Below are positions 31,132 through 40,114 of a stretch of 46,329 nt of DNA, piece after piece. The DNA comes from Deltaproteobacteria bacterium (GTDB taxonomy: Bacteria; Myxococcota_A; Polyangia; HGW-17; JAJRWW01). The position numbers and the translations under genes were made by a program. Where the stretch lies: assembly GCA_029938605.1 (NCBI GenBank), contig JAOZUO010000057.1, positions 1 to 46,329 of the forward strand, given 5' to 3'. The stretch's first letter is position 1. Every line of letters starts with the position of its first letter. The notes beneath the pieces are model-generated. The model searched no databases and was not told where the DNA came from. It saw only the letters and a program-made list of their open reading frames with translations.

Positions 31132-33098
31132 ACGACAACGACAGAAATGTCGTAACCGAGGTGGTACGCCGGGGCTTCGGGTGGCTGGAGCGGGATCAGC
31201 GTCCCGAGGGCTGCGTGGTGGGGGAGGTGGTGTGGTCCCCCATCTTGACGGCGCAGTACGTGATGACCGCGACCATGACCGGCCAGGAGATCCCCGCCGA
31301 CCGGAAGCTGCGCTTCCAAAAGTATTTTGAGGTGTGGCAGCGGTCCGACGGCGGGTGGGGCATGCACGCCGAGAGCCCGTCCTACGTCTACGTCACCACG
31401 CTCGTATACGTAGCGCTCCGCGCCATGGGCCTTCAGACCAATCACCCCATGTGCGCCCGAGCCCGGGGCTGGCTACGCAACCAGGGCGGGGTGCTGCAGA
31501 TCCCCAGTTGGGGCAAGGCCTGGCTGGCCATGTTCAACCTGTACGACTGGCGGGCGGTGTCGCCGGTGCTCCCCGAGCTGTGGTTGCTGCCCGAGTCCCT
31601 CCCGTTCCACCCCAGCCGCATGTACTGCCACACAAGGCTGATCTACCTGGGGCTCGGCTACCTCTACGGCGTGCGCTACCAGACCCCGGTGACTCCACTG
31701 ATCATCGCTCTGCGCTCCGAGCTCTACGACAGACCCTACGAGAGGATCCGCTTCGAGAACCACCGCTTCGACCTGGCAGAAACAGATCTGTTCGAAGATC
31801 CCCCGGCCGTACTCAAGGCCGCGTACACAATGTGCGGCCTCTACGATCGGGTTCATCCCGGCCCCCTGCGGAAACACGCCCTGGCCTACTGCCTGGATCA
31901 GATCATCGCCCACCAGCGGGAGAGTCGTTTCGCGGCCATCAGCCCGGTGAACGGTCTGCTCAACACCCTGGCCCTATACCACGCCGGACACCGCGACTTT
32001 GGGCCATCCTTCCAGGGGATCGATTACTGGGCGTGGACCGATGACGTGGAGGGGGAACGGTTCAACGGCGCCCACAGCCACTCCTGGGACACCGGATTCA
32101 CCGTGCAGGCCCTATGCGAGGGGCCCCTGGCCGGCGAGTTCCGGACCTTCCTGGAGAACACGGCGCGGTACCTCGCCCGGTCCCAGCAGACCGTGGAGGT
32201 GGTGGAGCGCGAGCGGACCCATCGCGACATGCGAGTGGGAGGCTGGTGCTTTTCCGACGAGCACCACCGCTGGCCCGTGTCCGACTGCACGGCCGAGGCC
32301 CTCTCCGCCCTGCGATACCTCGCCGACGAGCTGGACGCCGAGCACCTTCCGGCGCCCGAGCGCATCGTGCAGGCGACCCTATTCATCCTGAGCCGGCAGA
32401 ACCCGGACGGCGGCTGGGGCTCCTACGAGCGGAACCGCGGCGGGGACATCCTCCGGCAGCTCAACCCGTCAGAGATGTTCGGCAACTGCATGGTGGAGTA
32501 CAGCTATGTCGAGTGCACGGCGAGCTGCATGCAGGCGCTGCGACACGCCACAGACCGATTCGGCGATCTCCTCTCAGGCCCCGAGCGCCAACGCATCGAG
32601 CGCTCCATCACAAACGGCGAGGGTCTCCTCCGGCAGACCCTGGAGCCCGATGGCGCTTGGCAGGGGTTCTGGGGCGTAAACTACACCTACGGCACCCTCT
32701 TCGGCATCACAGGGCTCCTGGCCGCGGGCAACCCGCCCTCGGATCGGACCATCGTGAACGCCTGCGCCTGGCTGGTGGACCACCAGCACCCGGACGGAGG
32801 CTGGGGCGAGTCCTGGCGCGGATGCCACGCCGAGCGGTACATCCCCCACGAAAAGCCCCAGGTCATCATGACCGCCTGGGCGCTCATGGCGCTCCTACGC
32901 GCCGACTACGACGGCCCCGGCGCCGCGGAGGCCATCGAAACCGGCGTCCGGCTCCTCACGTCCCGCCAGCTCCCCGACGGCGACTGGCCCAAGGAGGGAG
33001 TCGCCGGCGTCTTCTTCAACACCGCCTACCACCATTACATGCTCTACAAGAACTACTTCCCACTGTGGGCCCTGGGGCTCTATCTACGGAGAGAATGA
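31128..33098 (+). CDS. Oxidosqualene cyclase-type triterpene synthase
   Basis: A 656-residue triterpene cyclase. The catalytic acid is in VSDCTAE (Asp 386), the oxidosqualene-cyclase motif; squalene-hopene cyclases have DXDD instead. MYCHTR near residue 168 parallels the fungal/animal cyclase HTR/HCR segment (plants have MWCYCR), with the His used in lanosterol synthesis. QW repeats are visible (Q-N-PDGGWGSYE and H-PDGGWGESW), and the end NTAYHHYMLYKNYFPLWALG matches the sterol cyclases. Known family members convert 2,3-oxidosqualene into sterol skeletons, so this gene suggests bacterial sterol capacity. No squalene monooxygenase is in the window. The gene is divergent from the ArsR/TusA group. 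Its product cannot be predicted exactly. Confidence 0.88.
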   Translation: MNDNDRNVVTEVVRRGFGWLERDQRPEGCVVGEVVWSPILTAQYVMTATMTGQEIPADRKLRFQKYFEVWQRSDGGWGMHAESPSYVYVTTLVYVALRAMGLQTNHPMCARARGWLRNQGGVLQIPSWGKAWLAMFNLYDWRAVSPVLPELWLLPESLPFHPSRMYCHTRLIYLGLGYLYGVRYQTPVTPLIIALRSELYDRPYERIRFENHRFDLAETDLFEDPPAVLKAAYTMCGLYDRVHPGPLRKHALAYCLDQIIAHQRESRFAAISPVNGLLNTLALYHAGHRDFGPSFQGIDYWAWTDDVEGERFNGAHSHSWDTGFTVQALCEGPLAGEFRTFLENTARYLARSQQTVEVVERERTHRDMRVGGWCFSDEHHRWPVSDCTAEALSALRYLADELDAEHLPAPERIVQATLFILSRQNPDGGWGSYERNRGGDILRQLNPSEMFGNCMVEYSYVECTASCMQALRHATDRFGDLLSGPERQRIERSITNGEGLLRQTLEPDGAWQGFWGVNYTYGTLFGITGLLAAGNPPSDRTIVNACAWLVDHQHPDGGWGESWRGCHAERYIPHEKPQVIMTAWALMALLRADYDGPGAAEAIETGVRLLTSRQLPDGDWPKEGVAGVFFNTAYHHYMLYKNYFPLWALGLYLRRE

Positions 33099-33124
33099 TC
33101 CGGAGAGATTGATCCGGAGAGATT
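33097..33124. repeat. 14-base direct repeat
   Basis: GATCCGGAGAGATT occurs twice in tandem right after the cyclase stop, followed by GATCGCGATCGCG; the end of the coding region holds a degenerate third copy. It lies between the cyclase and the convergent Cys-rich lipoprotein. Confidence 0.7.
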
Positions 33125-33155
33125 GATCGCGATCGCGAAGAAGTTTTCTCGAGGT

Positions 33156-34493
33156 TTACTGGACAACCACGCTGCAGTAGCCGTCGATGCAGTCCAGGCC
33201 CGAGCAGCAGTCCGCGGCGATTTCGCAACCCTGTCCGTAGGTGGCACAACCGGCCTCCTCGCCGCAGATGCCCTCGATGGAGCCGGCGGGCACGATGCAG
33301 GGCAGGCCCGAACAGCAGTCGGCCGAGGTCGTGCAGCCGCCGCCGGGCTCCACGCAAGCGTCCCCACACAGCAGCACCGGGAACTCGCCGCCCGCGTCAT
33401 GGAGGGTGCAGGGCAGGCCACAGCAGTCCGCCGCGGTGGCGCAGGCAAGGCCCACGTAATCCTCTGGATTGGTGCAGTCGATCTCGGCGGCCAGGCAGCG
33501 GGGGATACCGAGGCTGTCCAGCTTACAGGTGTCGAACTGCAGGACGTTTCCGGAGCAGCAGGTCGCGCTGGCGGCGCAGGACACGTCCTGCAACCGGCAG
33601 ATCCCGCCGGCCGGCGTGCAGACGTTGCCCTGATCACAACGCCCCAGCGGATTGTCATCCACCTTGGAGCAGGTGACATGCGTGGTGTCACCGTCAATGG
33701 TGCCCTCGGAACCGCAGCAGTCCGTATCGGTCGCGCAGACCTCGCCGGAGGGACGACACCCAGAGGGAGGCTGACAGATGAGCATGCTCGTGGGTCCATA
33801 GGGTAGGCAGGCACGGCTGCAGCACTCGCCGCCGCAAGTGGGCAGCTCACCGCCGTCGTAGATCCCCCCGCACACCTCGCCGGCGCTCAGGCAGCCGCCG
33901 GCCCCGGTGGCCGGTACAAGCGCGCAGGTCCCGACCGAGGCCTCGCCATCCATGGAGCAGTAGCCCCCGCAACACTCGAAGTCGGCGGTGCAGACGTCGC
34001 CATTTTGTGTGCAGTACGACGGTGAGGCGTCGCAAATCCCGTCGAGGCAGTACTGTGAGCAGCACTCAGCGTCGGAGTCGCACGTGTTCCCAGAGGTCCG
34101 GCACGACGGGTTGAGGGGCACGCAGGCACCCGCGTCGCAGGTACCACTGCAGCACTCGCCATTGCTGTCGCAGGATTCGTTATCCGAGACGCACTGGCCG
34201 GACGAACAGACCGCGTCCACACACGCGAAGGAGCAGCACTCCGAGCCAACCTGGCAGGGTCCGCCCGCGTCGATACAGTCGCCCGGGAGCCGCGCACAAA
34301 CAGCGTACAGCTCATCACAGTGCCCCGTGCAACACTCCTCCCCCGCGACACAGGCCATGCCGGTCGCCGTGCAGTCAGCCACGGCGGCGTCTTCGTTCTC
34401 ACCCTGGTTGTTGTTGTCTTCGCAGGCGCCCAAGGTCACTGCAAGCAGCAACCCGAGGACCAAAGCCACCCATGCGGATCGTTTTGCAAACAT
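33156..34493 (-). CDS. CCSG-repeat Cys-rich lipoprotein
   Basis: A 445-residue lipoprotein (LLLAVTLGAC lipobox, then an acidic NNNQGENEDAA linker). The mature part is about ten tandem knot-like units with the pattern C-x-G-x-x-C-x4-5-D/E-C-C-S-G-x-C-x-x-x-x-C (for example GEECCTGHCDELYAVC and DAECCSQYCLDGIC). Such disulfide knots resemble small animal toxin or dickkopf-like repeats; in bacteria they occur as surface proteins of uncertain function. ATG 34493 has GGGAGGG seven bases upstream. It is different in type from the CGDG repeats at 16609. Confidence 0.85.
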   Translation of the reverse strand: MFAKRSAWVALVLGLLLAVTLGACEDNNNQGENEDAAVADCTATGMACVAGEECCTGHCDELYAVCARLPGDCIDAGGPCQVGSECCSFACVDAVCSSGQCVSDNESCDSNGECCSGTCDAGACVPLNPSCRTSGNTCDSDAECCSQYCLDGICDASPSYCTQNGDVCTADFECCGGYCSMDGEASVGTCALVPATGAGGCLSAGEVCGGIYDGGELPTCGGECCSRACLPYGPTSMLICQPPSGCRPSGEVCATDTDCCGSEGTIDGDTTHVTCSKVDDNPLGRCDQGNVCTPAGGICRLQDVSCAASATCCSGNVLQFDTCKLDSLGIPRCLAAEIDCTNPEDYVGLACATAADCCGLPCTLHDAGGEFPVLLCGDACVEPGGGCTTSADCCSGLPCIVPAGSIEGICGEEAGCATYGQGCEIAADCCSGLDCIDGYCSVVVQ

Positions 34494-34610
34494 CGTCAAA
34501 CCCTCCCTACTAGATCGGCACGCAAGGCGCGTACGTTACATCAACCAAGACACCTACCCGACCCAAGTATCTCAAAAAACCGGGGAATAGGTCAAGTTGA
34601 TCGGAAAGAT

Positions 34611-35279
34611 CTACTGGTCGTAGGGCCGGGCGAAGCGCTGGTTGTAGACGCCGTACTTTTTGAGGTTACGGTCCCAGATGGTGTTGGCGAGGCCCGTGCG
34701 GATCAGGGCACTAAACAGCAGTCGTCGGCCCAGGCCGAGGCGGACGGGCTGAGCGAAGGCTTTGAGCCGAGCCGGATCGAACCGCCCCTCGGCGGCGAGG
34801 TCACGCCCCAGATCGCCGCAGGAGGCAAAGAGCTTGGTGTTCGTCCAGGGGGGACGGATCTGGATCCCCTCCACGCCACCCTTGACCGCTGTGCCCGCGG
34901 GGATGCAGCCGAGGCGGGCGGGGAGGCGAGCCAGGTAAGGGGTCAACCAGGCCGACTGGTGTGTCTCGGGGAAGCCCTGCTGGACGAGGAAGGCGAGGCG
35001 TACACCGGCGGCCGGATCCCGGGGCTCGAGCACTTCTAGCAGCTCCTTGACGAGGCCCGGCATGGCGTGAACGTACAGCGGGAAGGCGAGCAGGACGAGG
35101 TCCGCCCGAGCGAAGGCCTCGAGCTGGACGTCTGAGTGCTTGCGCCCGCTGAGGTAGTGCAGATCGATCTCTACCCCGGGGCCTGCGACAGTGCGATACC
35201 CCTCGACCAGGTACTCCACCAGGATCCGGGTGTTGCTCTTGCGTCCCCGGGGTGACCCGTTGAAAACCGTGAGCTTCAC
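34611..35279 (-). CDS. Flavodoxin-like NAD(P)H oxidoreductase
   Basis: A 222-residue flavodoxin-fold protein starting KLTVFNGSPRGRKSNT (FMN phosphate loop), with LVLLAFPLYVHAMPG and an AFLVQQGFPET segment, typical of FMN-dependent NADPH oxidoreductases or iron-sulfur flavoprotein relatives. No Cys cluster is evident. GTG 35279 overlaps the stop of the upstream ISF-like gene (GTGA), so the two are translationally coupled. It may serve as an electron-transfer partner of that protein. Confidence 0.8.
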   Translation of the reverse strand: MKLTVFNGSPRGRKSNTRILVEYLVEGYRTVAGPGVEIDLHYLSGRKHSDVQLEAFARADLVLLAFPLYVHAMPGLVKELLEVLEPRDPAAGVRLAFLVQQGFPETHQSAWLTPYLARLPARLGCIPAGTAVKGGVEGIQIRPPWTNTKLFASCGDLGRDLAAEGRFDPARLKAFAQPVRLGLGRRLLFSALIRTGLANTIWDRNLKKYGVYNQRFARPYDQ

Positions 35280-35842
35280 GCCGCCTCCCCCGCCAGCAAG
35301 TCGGTGTCGCGCACCAGGGAGTCGAAGGAATCCAGGGGGGTCACCTGTCCCACCACCCGTGCACGAAAGTGTACGGCGAACCGCTCGAAGTACCGGTGTA
35401 CGATCTCCAGATCCTCGGGGCCATCGAGGGGTCCGGGCTCCAGGAAGGTGGCCAGAGACGGGTAGCGATCATAGCGCATGCTGTGCACGCACTCGCCGTG
35501 CTCCAGCTGGATGTAGGGGTGAAACAGCGGGATCATCTTGTCGATGGCGGTCTTGAGGAGCGCGCTGGGGAACCCGACGATCAGGGGGGACGCCAGCAGC
35601 AGCAGGTCCGCGTGCAGGATCTTGGAGCGCATGGCGTGGGTGTCATCGGCCACCGCGCAGAGGCCCGGCGTCTTCCACCAGCACGACCAACACCCGACGC
35701 AGGCCCGGATATCCAGGTCCCGCAGCACAAAGGAGGTCACCGTGTGGGACCGGTCCAGCCAACGCTCGGCGAGGGACGTCAAAGCGGCGTCGAATCGTTC
35801 GGGGTCGGGGCCCGGATGACCGTTGATGATCGTGATCTTCAT
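35276..35842 (-). CDS. Iron-sulfur flavoprotein-like protein
   Basis: A 188-residue flavodoxin-fold protein with an FMN loop (IINGHPGPDPERFDAAL) and a compact Cys motif near residue 50: A-C-V-G-C-W-S-C-WWKTPGLC, i.e. C-X2-C-X2-C-X6-C, the signature of iron-sulfur flavoproteins that bind a [4Fe-4S] cluster beside FMN. LLLLASPLIVGFPSALLK follows. It is coupled to the flavodoxin gene downstream and starts 20 bases after tyrS. These proteins move electrons to small substrates such as peroxide or quinones; the partner is unknown. Confidence 0.85.
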   Translation of the reverse strand: MKITIINGHPGPDPERFDAALTSLAERWLDRSHTVTSFVLRDLDIRACVGCWSCWWKTPGLCAVADDTHAMRSKILHADLLLLASPLIVGFPSALLKTAIDKMIPLFHPYIQLEHGECVHSMRYDRYPSLATFLEPGPLDGPEDLEIVHRYFERFAVHFRARVVGQVTPLDSFDSLVRDTDLLAGEAA

Positions 35843-35861
35843 GGGGTGCGAAGGTCGGCGG

Positions 35862-37133
35862 TTAGCCCAGGCGGATCCGCACGAAGCGGCGCTTGCCGTA
35901 CTGCACCAGGACCTCGTCGAGGCCATCGTGGGTGGCCATGGGATCCCGGACCTGCTCGCCGGCCACCCGGAATCCGCCGCCCTTCATGAGACGCCGCACC
36001 TCGCCCTTGGACTTCATCAGACCCAGGCCCACCAGGATCGACGCCCAGCCGGGATCCTCGGCAAGCTGCGCGGCCGTCAGGGAGGCCTCCGGAATCTCGT
36101 CCGGGAGCTTCTTGTTTCGGACATGGTCTCGGAACCAGTCCCGCTCCTGGTCTCCCACGGCGCCGCCGTGGTACTGGCCGGTGACGTGGTGGGCGATGGC
36201 CTCCTTGAGCTCGATGGGGTTTGCATCTCGGGCCGCGTAGGCCTGCTTGAGGGTCTCGTTTTGCGCGGCGTCCATGAGCATGCAGGCCAGATCGAGATAG
36301 GACGGGATCTGCTCGTCGGAGATCCGCATGAGCTTGCCGTACATGTCCCGGGGGGAGTCGGCGATGTTCACGCTGTTGCCGAAGGACTTGCTCATCTTGC
36401 GACCGTCAGTACCCGCCAGGAGGGGGACGGTGACCATCACGTGGGGCTCGACGCCGTTGTGCTGCTGAATGGCTCGACCGGCCAGGAGATTGAAGTGCTG
36501 GTCGTAGGCGCCCACCTGCACGTCGCACTCCAGGGCGTGGGCGTCGTAGCCCTGCATGAGTGGATAGAGGGTCTCGTGGAAGCGCAGGGACTTGCCGGCC
36601 TCCATGCGCTCCTGGAACTCCCGACGGGCGATGATCTGCTTGAGCGGGAACACGGCCGCCAGCCGGATGATGTCGGCGAAGCCCATCTTGGCGAGCCACT
36701 CCGAGTTTCTGCGCACCTCGGTACGATCCCCGTCGAGCACCCGGAATACCTGGTCGGTATAGCCTTGACTCATCTCCTGGAGCTGCTCGCCGGAGAGCTG
36801 AGGTCGCTCCTTGGTCTGGCCACTGGGGTCGCCGATGAGGCCGGTATAATCTCCGATGAGGAACACCGCCTGGTGGCCCAGGTCCTGGAACTGCCGCAGC
36901 TTGAGCACCGGCACCATGTGTCCGATGTGCAGGCTCGTGGCGGTGGGATCCACCCCGAGGTAGACCCGCAGGGGACGCCCCTTCTTCAGCTTGGCGGTGA
37001 GCTCGGCGCGCATCTGCAGACGCAAGGAGGTCGTACCCTGGGCAGGCTTCCCCTCCACCTCGTCGGCGAAGTAGGTGCCGCGCATCAGGAGGTCCACCTG
37101 GTGCTCCACCGACATTGTGGTCTGATCGCTCAT
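35862..37133 (-). CDS. tyrS: Tyrosyl-tRNA synthetase
   Basis: A 423-residue class I aminoacyl-tRNA synthetase. The HIGH motif is intact in TATSLHIGHMVPVLKLRQ, the KMSKS motif in GTDGRKMSKSFGNSVNI, and YLGVDPTA precedes the ATP loop. An S4-like C-terminal domain (KGEVRRLMKGGGFRVAG) is visible, so it is the TyrZ-type with S4 domain. It charges tRNA-Tyr. ATG 37133 is preceded by GAAGAGAG. Two flavodoxin-fold genes follow directly. Confidence 0.95.
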   Translation of the reverse strand: MSDQTTMSVEHQVDLLMRGTYFADEVEGKPAQGTTSLRLQMRAELTAKLKKGRPLRVYLGVDPTATSLHIGHMVPVLKLRQFQDLGHQAVFLIGDYTGLIGDPSGQTKERPQLSGEQLQEMSQGYTDQVFRVLDGDRTEVRRNSEWLAKMGFADIIRLAAVFPLKQIIARREFQERMEAGKSLRFHETLYPLMQGYDAHALECDVQVGAYDQHFNLLAGRAIQQHNGVEPHVMVTVPLLAGTDGRKMSKSFGNSVNIADSPRDMYGKLMRISDEQIPSYLDLACMLMDAAQNETLKQAYAARDANPIELKEAIAHHVTGQYHGGAVGDQERDWFRDHVRNKKLPDEIPEASLTAAQLAEDPGWASILVGLGLMKSKGEVRRLMKGGGFRVAGEQVRDPMATHDGLDEVLVQYGKRRFVRIRLG

Positions 37134-37170
37134 GCTCTCTTCACTCTTTCGGCCTTAGGCGCCAGCCGCC

Positions 37171-37716
37171 TTAGCCCAGGTGCAGGCCGCAGTCGCGGCA
37201 CTTGCCCTTCTTCAGGGGTTTATCGCAACCGCAGGCAGGGCAGGCCGGCTGCTCGTCTTCGTCCAATTCTCCATCTTCTTGGTCGGAATCGTGGTCGGTC
37301 TCTTGGTCGGAGTCGTCGAATTCGTCGGAGTCCGAGAGGCCCACCTCCCTGATCAGCCCCTCGCGGCGGGCGTCCCCCACCCAGTCCTGATTGAGCGCCT
37401 CCTGGGCACGCTCGACGTCCTCCTTGCGCACCACCACCTGCAAGATGCGGACGTGGCCCGCCTCGCCGACGATGTCCTCGGACTCGTGGATGGCCGCGGG
37501 GATCCTTTGCGCCACGAGCTGCGCCTGGGTCTCAAGGCACCCCGCTGTGGACCCCCGAACGATGGCCACCAGGTCCTCCTCGGCCATGGAGGCGATGACC
37601 TCCTCGTCGGTCATCATCTCCGGGAGGTCCGCCTCGTCCACCAGATCCACATCGCAGGTGGGGCAGTGGTCAAAGCCCTTGCGGTACTCAGCACGACATT
37701 CGGGACAAACGGCCAT
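37171..37716 (-). CDS. DUF2007-like protein with N- and C-terminal zinc ribbons
   Basis: A 181-residue protein. The N-terminus is a zinc ribbon (CPECRAEYRKGFDHCPTC). The middle (LVAIVRGSTAGCLETQAQLVAQRIPAAI, then ILQVVVRKEDVERAQEAL) matches DUF2007, a small ferredoxin-like fold thought to bind a regulatory ligand or protein. After an acidic Asp/Glu/Ser-rich linker a second ribbon ends the protein (CPACGCDKPLKKGKCRDCG). Regulation of an enzyme or chaperone is an inference. ATG 37716 is preceded by AGGTGG. Confidence 0.75.
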   Translation of the reverse strand: MAVCPECRAEYRKGFDHCPTCDVDLVDEADLPEMMTDEEVIASMAEEDLVAIVRGSTAGCLETQAQLVAQRIPAAIHESEDIVGEAGHVRILQVVVRKEDVERAQEALNQDWVGDARREGLIREVGLSDSDEFDDSDQETDHDSDQEDGELDEDEQPACPACGCDKPLKKGKCRDCGLHLG

Positions 37717-37992
37717 GGGCCACCTCAGGAGCGGTTGTTCCGCGGGACAATACCCGACCGGACGGACGCCTGCCAAAAGCTTTCTAGAAGCTTTCTAGGA
37801 GCCTTTTGGGAACTTATCCAAACGCCGCATGGGAAAAAACCGCTTCCAAGCGGGTACACAAGTGCGCCCAAAGACTACATTGTGTACTCATGTAGGACGT
37901 TGTGTGCAAATTTTCCTTGACGCGATGGGTCGTGTTGGGCTAAAAAAACTTCACTCATCAACAAGTTGGCTAAAACTTAAGGAGCCAGATCT
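37717..37992. other. Divergent upstream region
   Basis: This gap holds a short direct repeat (AGCTTTCTAGA-AGCTTTCTAGG near 37777-37799), the upstream region of the DUF2007-like gene and the promoter region of the transglutaminase gene. Confidence 0.45.
37917..37945 (+). promoter_or_regulatory. Possible sigma-70 promoter
   Basis: TTGACG (37917-37922) is separated by 17 bases from CTAAAA (37940-37945), 48 bases before the transglutaminase start. The -10 hexamer is weak. Confidence 0.35.
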
Positions 37993-40056
37993 ATGTCAAA
38001 AAAGCTGATTTCCTTGGTAGGCATTCTCACGATGCTTGCATTCGCGGCGTGCCAGGACAGCAATAACAACGATATTGATGAAGAGGGAAAGCCGGAAGAC
38101 GAGGGTAAGGTCGTCGACGGAAAGACCGACGCCTGGAATCAGACCAATAATCCCGAGCGCTTCCGCCTCGACCTCAACTACAACTACGACGAACTCAAAG
38201 TATACTCCGAAGGCTGGGCCGCACAGACCCCTTGGCCCTCGGACTACTGGAGCTACTACGAGGACTCCACCAACGTCCGGTACCACGGTACCAACGTGCT
38301 CTCCCCGGTGGAGAAATTCGACCGCGCGTTCAACGATTGGACGCCCAGCATGGGTTTCGATGAGTTCCTGTCAAGCGCGGACTACCTGCCCATGGACGTC
38401 CGTGTGGACTGTGGCATCTCCGAAGACTCCACCATGCTCGACACCCACGACGCCTACTATGACGAGCTGGGCCCCGCCGCCACGTGGCAGCACCGCAACA
38501 AGGGCAACTACCGCGCCCGCAACGGCGTCGATGATGACAACGACGACATCATCGACGACTGCGGCGGCGACGACTATGACGGCATCGAGACCTGGTGGGG
38601 CCTGTGCCACGCCTGGGTACCTGCCGCCATCCTCGAGCCCGAGCCCCAGCGGGACGTCACCGTCAACGGCGTGACCTTCACCGTCTCGGACATCAAGGCG
38701 CTGCTCATCACCATGTACGACCGCAACTCCTCGCTGATGATCGGCGGCCGTTGCAACGAGAAGGAGATCGAGCGGGACGAGGTGACCGGCGAGGTACTCC
38801 TCGACCAGTGCGACGACACCAACGCCGGTACCTGGCACGTGGTGGCCGTGAACATGCTCGGCATCATGAAGCGCGCCTTTGCCGAGGACCGCACCGCCGG
38901 CTATCAGGTCTGGAACCAGCCCGTGCGCGGCTTCGTGATCAACGAGCAGACCGAGGTCAACGAAAATGACGCCCTCGAGCTGCTGGACCGCACCACGGAC
39001 GCGTCCTACATCAGTCAGTTCGACAGCCCCGAGGCCGTGCGTTGGATCTACGTGGACATGCACAGCCACTACGTCACCGAGTCCTCCAACACCACCGAGG
39101 GCCCGCTCACTCCCCAAATCGAGACCTATACCCGGCGGGACCACTACGAGTACATCCTCGAGCTCAACGCCGACGGCGACATCGTGGGCGGCGAGTGGCT
39201 CCCGAATTACTACAACGCGCACCCGGACTTCCTCTGGCTGCCCATCCGGCAGCGCAGCGGCAACCCGTCCATCTCCTTCGCCAAGGTCAAGCACCTGCTC
39301 GACCTGTCGACCAAGACCGACGAGCCGACGCCCGACGACACCGTGACGTCCTACGAGAACACCACAGCGCTCCCCATCCCGGACAACAGTCCGGACGGCG
39401 TATCTAACACCATCACCGTATCCGATGACATCCCCATCGGCTCCCTGAAAGTGGAGCTCAACGTAGAGCACACCTACATGGGCGACCTGATCATCACCCT
39501 CTCCAAGGGCGACACGACGGTGACGCTCCACAACCGTCAGGGCGGCGGGACCGACAACCTGAACGACACCATCAGCGTGACGGAATTCGACGGAACCTCG
39601 GCCCAGGGCGAGTGGACGCTTCACGTCTCGGACAACGCCGGCCAGGACCTGGGCCAGGTGACCTCCTGGACCCTGCACATGGCCGGTTCAGACCTGCCCC
39701 TGTCCGACACCCGAAAGTGGTCCGAGGAGCTGCGGACGGACATCCCCGACAACGACGCCGAAGGCATCGTGCGTACGCTTTCGGTGGGCGACGACGGGAC
39801 CATCAAGAGTGTCAAAGTGACCGTGGACATCACGCACCCCTACATCGGCGATCTCATCGTGACGCTCCGCAAGGAGGCCAACGAGCAGGTGCTGCACTCC
39901 CGGGAGGGCGGCTCGGCCAACGACATCCAGAAGACCTTCACCCTGGACTCCTTCACCGGCGCCCCCGTGGCCGGCGACTGGGAGCTCATCATCACCGACG
40001 GCGCCGGCAGGGACGTAGGCCATCTGAATAGCTGGACCATCGAAGCCGAGCTCTAG
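37993..40056 (+). CDS. Secreted transglutaminase-elicitor-like lipoprotein with P domains
   Basis: A 687-residue lipoprotein. Signal with MLAFAAC lipobox near residue 20, then an acidic linker. Residues of about 95-430 resemble the Phytophthora GP42 transglutaminase elicitor family: SMGFDEFLSSADYLPMD, a calcium-like acidic DDDNDDIIDD loop and the catalytic ETWWGLCHAWVPAAI (Cys 205). The C-terminal part holds two proprotein-convertase P-type domains (IPDNSPDGVSNTI and IPDNDAEGIVRTL, each with GDLI-TL and W-L-V-D-AG segments). It would cross-link or deamidate proteins at the cell surface. AAGGAGC precedes ATG 37993. A transglutaminase of this type in bacteria is known mostly from marine and predatory lineages. 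Confidence 0.8.
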   Translation: MSKKLISLVGILTMLAFAACQDSNNNDIDEEGKPEDEGKVVDGKTDAWNQTNNPERFRLDLNYNYDELKVYSEGWAAQTPWPSDYWSYYEDSTNVRYHGTNVLSPVEKFDRAFNDWTPSMGFDEFLSSADYLPMDVRVDCGISEDSTMLDTHDAYYDELGPAATWQHRNKGNYRARNGVDDDNDDIIDDCGGDDYDGIETWWGLCHAWVPAAILEPEPQRDVTVNGVTFTVSDIKALLITMYDRNSSLMIGGRCNEKEIERDEVTGEVLLDQCDDTNAGTWHVVAVNMLGIMKRAFAEDRTAGYQVWNQPVRGFVINEQTEVNENDALELLDRTTDASYISQFDSPEAVRWIYVDMHSHYVTESSNTTEGPLTPQIETYTRRDHYEYILELNADGDIVGGEWLPNYYNAHPDFLWLPIRQRSGNPSISFAKVKHLLDLSTKTDEPTPDDTVTSYENTTALPIPDNSPDGVSNTITVSDDIPIGSLKVELNVEHTYMGDLIITLSKGDTTVTLHNRQGGGTDNLNDTISVTEFDGTSAQGEWTLHVSDNAGQDLGQVTSWTLHMAGSDLPLSDTRKWSEELRTDIPDNDAEGIVRTLSVGDDGTIKSVKVTVDITHPYIGDLIVTLRKEANEQVLHSREGGSANDIQKTFTLDSFTGAPVAGDWELIITDGAGRDVGHLNSWTIEAEL

Positions 40057-40114
40057 ACTCTCCCCTCCCCGCAAACAGGTGGAGCCCTGACTCCATCTGA
40101 GCTATCTTCTCCAC

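Noticed and set aside
32114-33112. 332-codon plus-strand open frame inside the cyclase gene
   Set aside because: Arg/Ala/Gly-rich shadow frame of the oxidosqualene cyclase.
35823-37352. 509-codon plus-strand open frame opposite tyrS
   Set aside because: Exact antisense of the tyrosyl-tRNA synthetase; no ribosome binding site or family motif.
38371-39678. 435-codon minus-strand open frame opposite the transglutaminase gene
   Set aside because: Val/Gly/His-rich shadow; real gene on the plus strand has signal, motif and ribosome binding site.
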